Assembly (NCBI GenBank): GCA_013397795.1
Contig: VZTJ01004195.1
Coordinates: 321,142 to 385,141 of the forward strand
DNA: 64,000 nt
Direction: 5' to 3'
Origin: Orthonyx spaldingii
Lineage: Eukaryota > Chordata > Aves > Passeriformes > Orthonychidae
The notes beneath the pieces were generated by a model. It did not search any database. It saw only the letters and a program-made list of their open reading frames with translations, and was not told the origin of the DNA. Position 1 is the first letter of the stretch, and each line of letters begins with the position of its first letter. Both the position numbers and the translations under genes were made by a program. Shown here in pieces: positions 63,043 through 64,000 of this stretch.

Positions 63043-64000
63043 AGCCCCTTAGATGATTTTCATGAGTTATTTTAAAACCACGGCAGTGTCCTTTGGTTTT
63101 CAGACACTGCAGTGTTTGTAATGCCATAAAGAACTTAAGAGACCTAAAATGGGACTTTAAGTTCATGCTGAATACTCCCCTACCTCAGCTCAGACCATCT
63201 ACAATTGTCCTGAGAAAAGATGTTAAAGGTTGTAGGAAGAGGTAACCTTTCTGACTCAAGCTCGTCTGTTAGCTCTACACAGGCTGATTGGAATATATCT
63301 CCTCAGGTTTTATTGTGAAGCATAAAAATTCAGAGCAACAGCATCACGTACAGGCTTTTGACATTTACTGTTTTCTTAATTGCATATTTGCCAGTATAGT
63401 CTACATATTCTCAGAATTTTTCTTATAAATTTGAAAAGTTCTAGATTTGAAAAAAATCCTGAAAGTTTTTTAATATATATAATGATCATCATACCTGCTT
63501 ATAAATTAATAACAATAAATATAACAATAAGTTATTAACAAAACATAACCTCCAATTGTCTATTACAATGTATTTTATTTATTTATTCAGTGTTCCTTTC
63601 CTATTCTTCTTTCCTTTTTTGTTTTATATTAGTCAGTGGGAGGGGTCAAGAGATGGGTTATGCCTAGTAGCTTCTCCTCTGCCATTTCCTGATTGAATTA
63701 GTTTAAATCTTGTAAACAAAATGTCCTGGCTGAGCAAATCTCCACTCTTGATAATGCACCAAGAAATTTACAAAGAGGCAAGATGTCAAAGACATATGAC
63801 TCATATAAGGGTAGCATTTCATTAAATCATACACAATTCAAATCTTTCTCAAGTAATAGCATTTTAAGGGTTTACACCCACAACAATGTCACTTTCACTA
63901 GTCTGCCCTTTTATGCTAACCCATAAGCTCTCAACTCACTTATCCTCCACCCCAAGACAGAGCTTGATATGTTCGAAGCTTTGCCTCACAAAAGAGGGCA
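63043..64000. other. unique AT-rich non-coding region
   Basis: Nothing recognised to the end of the window. Confidence 0.6.

Overview
This window looks like bird nuclear DNA, most likely from a passerine. It is AT-rich and gene-poor. Its recognisable content is decayed chicken-repeat-1 (CR1) LINE copies and endogenous-retrovirus LTRs of avian type. No bacterial-style gene, rRNA, tRNA or CRISPR array was seen, and no intact protein-coding gene can be demonstrated. The many open frames of 60-100 codons on both strands are about what chance gives at this base composition. All family assignments come from reading the sequence and from memory of the families; no database was searched.

Layout. 1-358 is the 3' part of a sense LTR. 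It lies about 50 bp upstream of a splice-acceptor-like site and a short, GC-richer open frame (409-510) ending in a basic tail and a stop, a candidate last exon. 1.4-8.8 kb is unique sequence with a long imperfect hairpin (3437-3575). 8.8-10.5 kb and 12.3-13.65 kb are two plus-strand CR1 pieces. The first carries the reverse-transcriptase (RT) end and the second the ORF1 esterase and endonuclease end, so they are in the wrong order to be one element. 13.7-18.8 kb is unique, with a 29-A tract placed 25 bp after AATAAA. 18779-19400 is a solo LTR with a perfect 6-bp target duplication and an assembly gap inside.

20.7 kb, 26.8 kb and 29.0-30.8 kb hold minus-strand CR1 pieces. 32.2-33.15 kb is a plus-strand CR1 3' end. 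34.2-34.5 kb and 39.66-39.98 kb are probable antisense LTR fragments. 44.0-46.0 kb is a minus-strand CR1 ORF2 piece that has lost its 3' end at a TA microsatellite. 46.6-47.0 kb resembles an avian ERVL-type LTR. 49.4 kb and 50.6 kb carry a striking pair of low-complexity tracts of opposite strand bias (A/C-rich, then G/T-rich).

54.7-54.96 kb is a CR1 3' end on the minus strand. 60229-60399 is a candidate terminal exon whose C-terminus resembles the last helices of a death domain. 61128-61271 is a 72-bp tandem duplication. 61471-63036 is a large GC-rich LTR-like element with a TATA-like box and AATAAA.

The window is probably intronic or intergenic. The two plus-strand candidate exons, and several weaker exon-like segments on the minus strand, are the only hints of host genes and need homology or RNA evidence.
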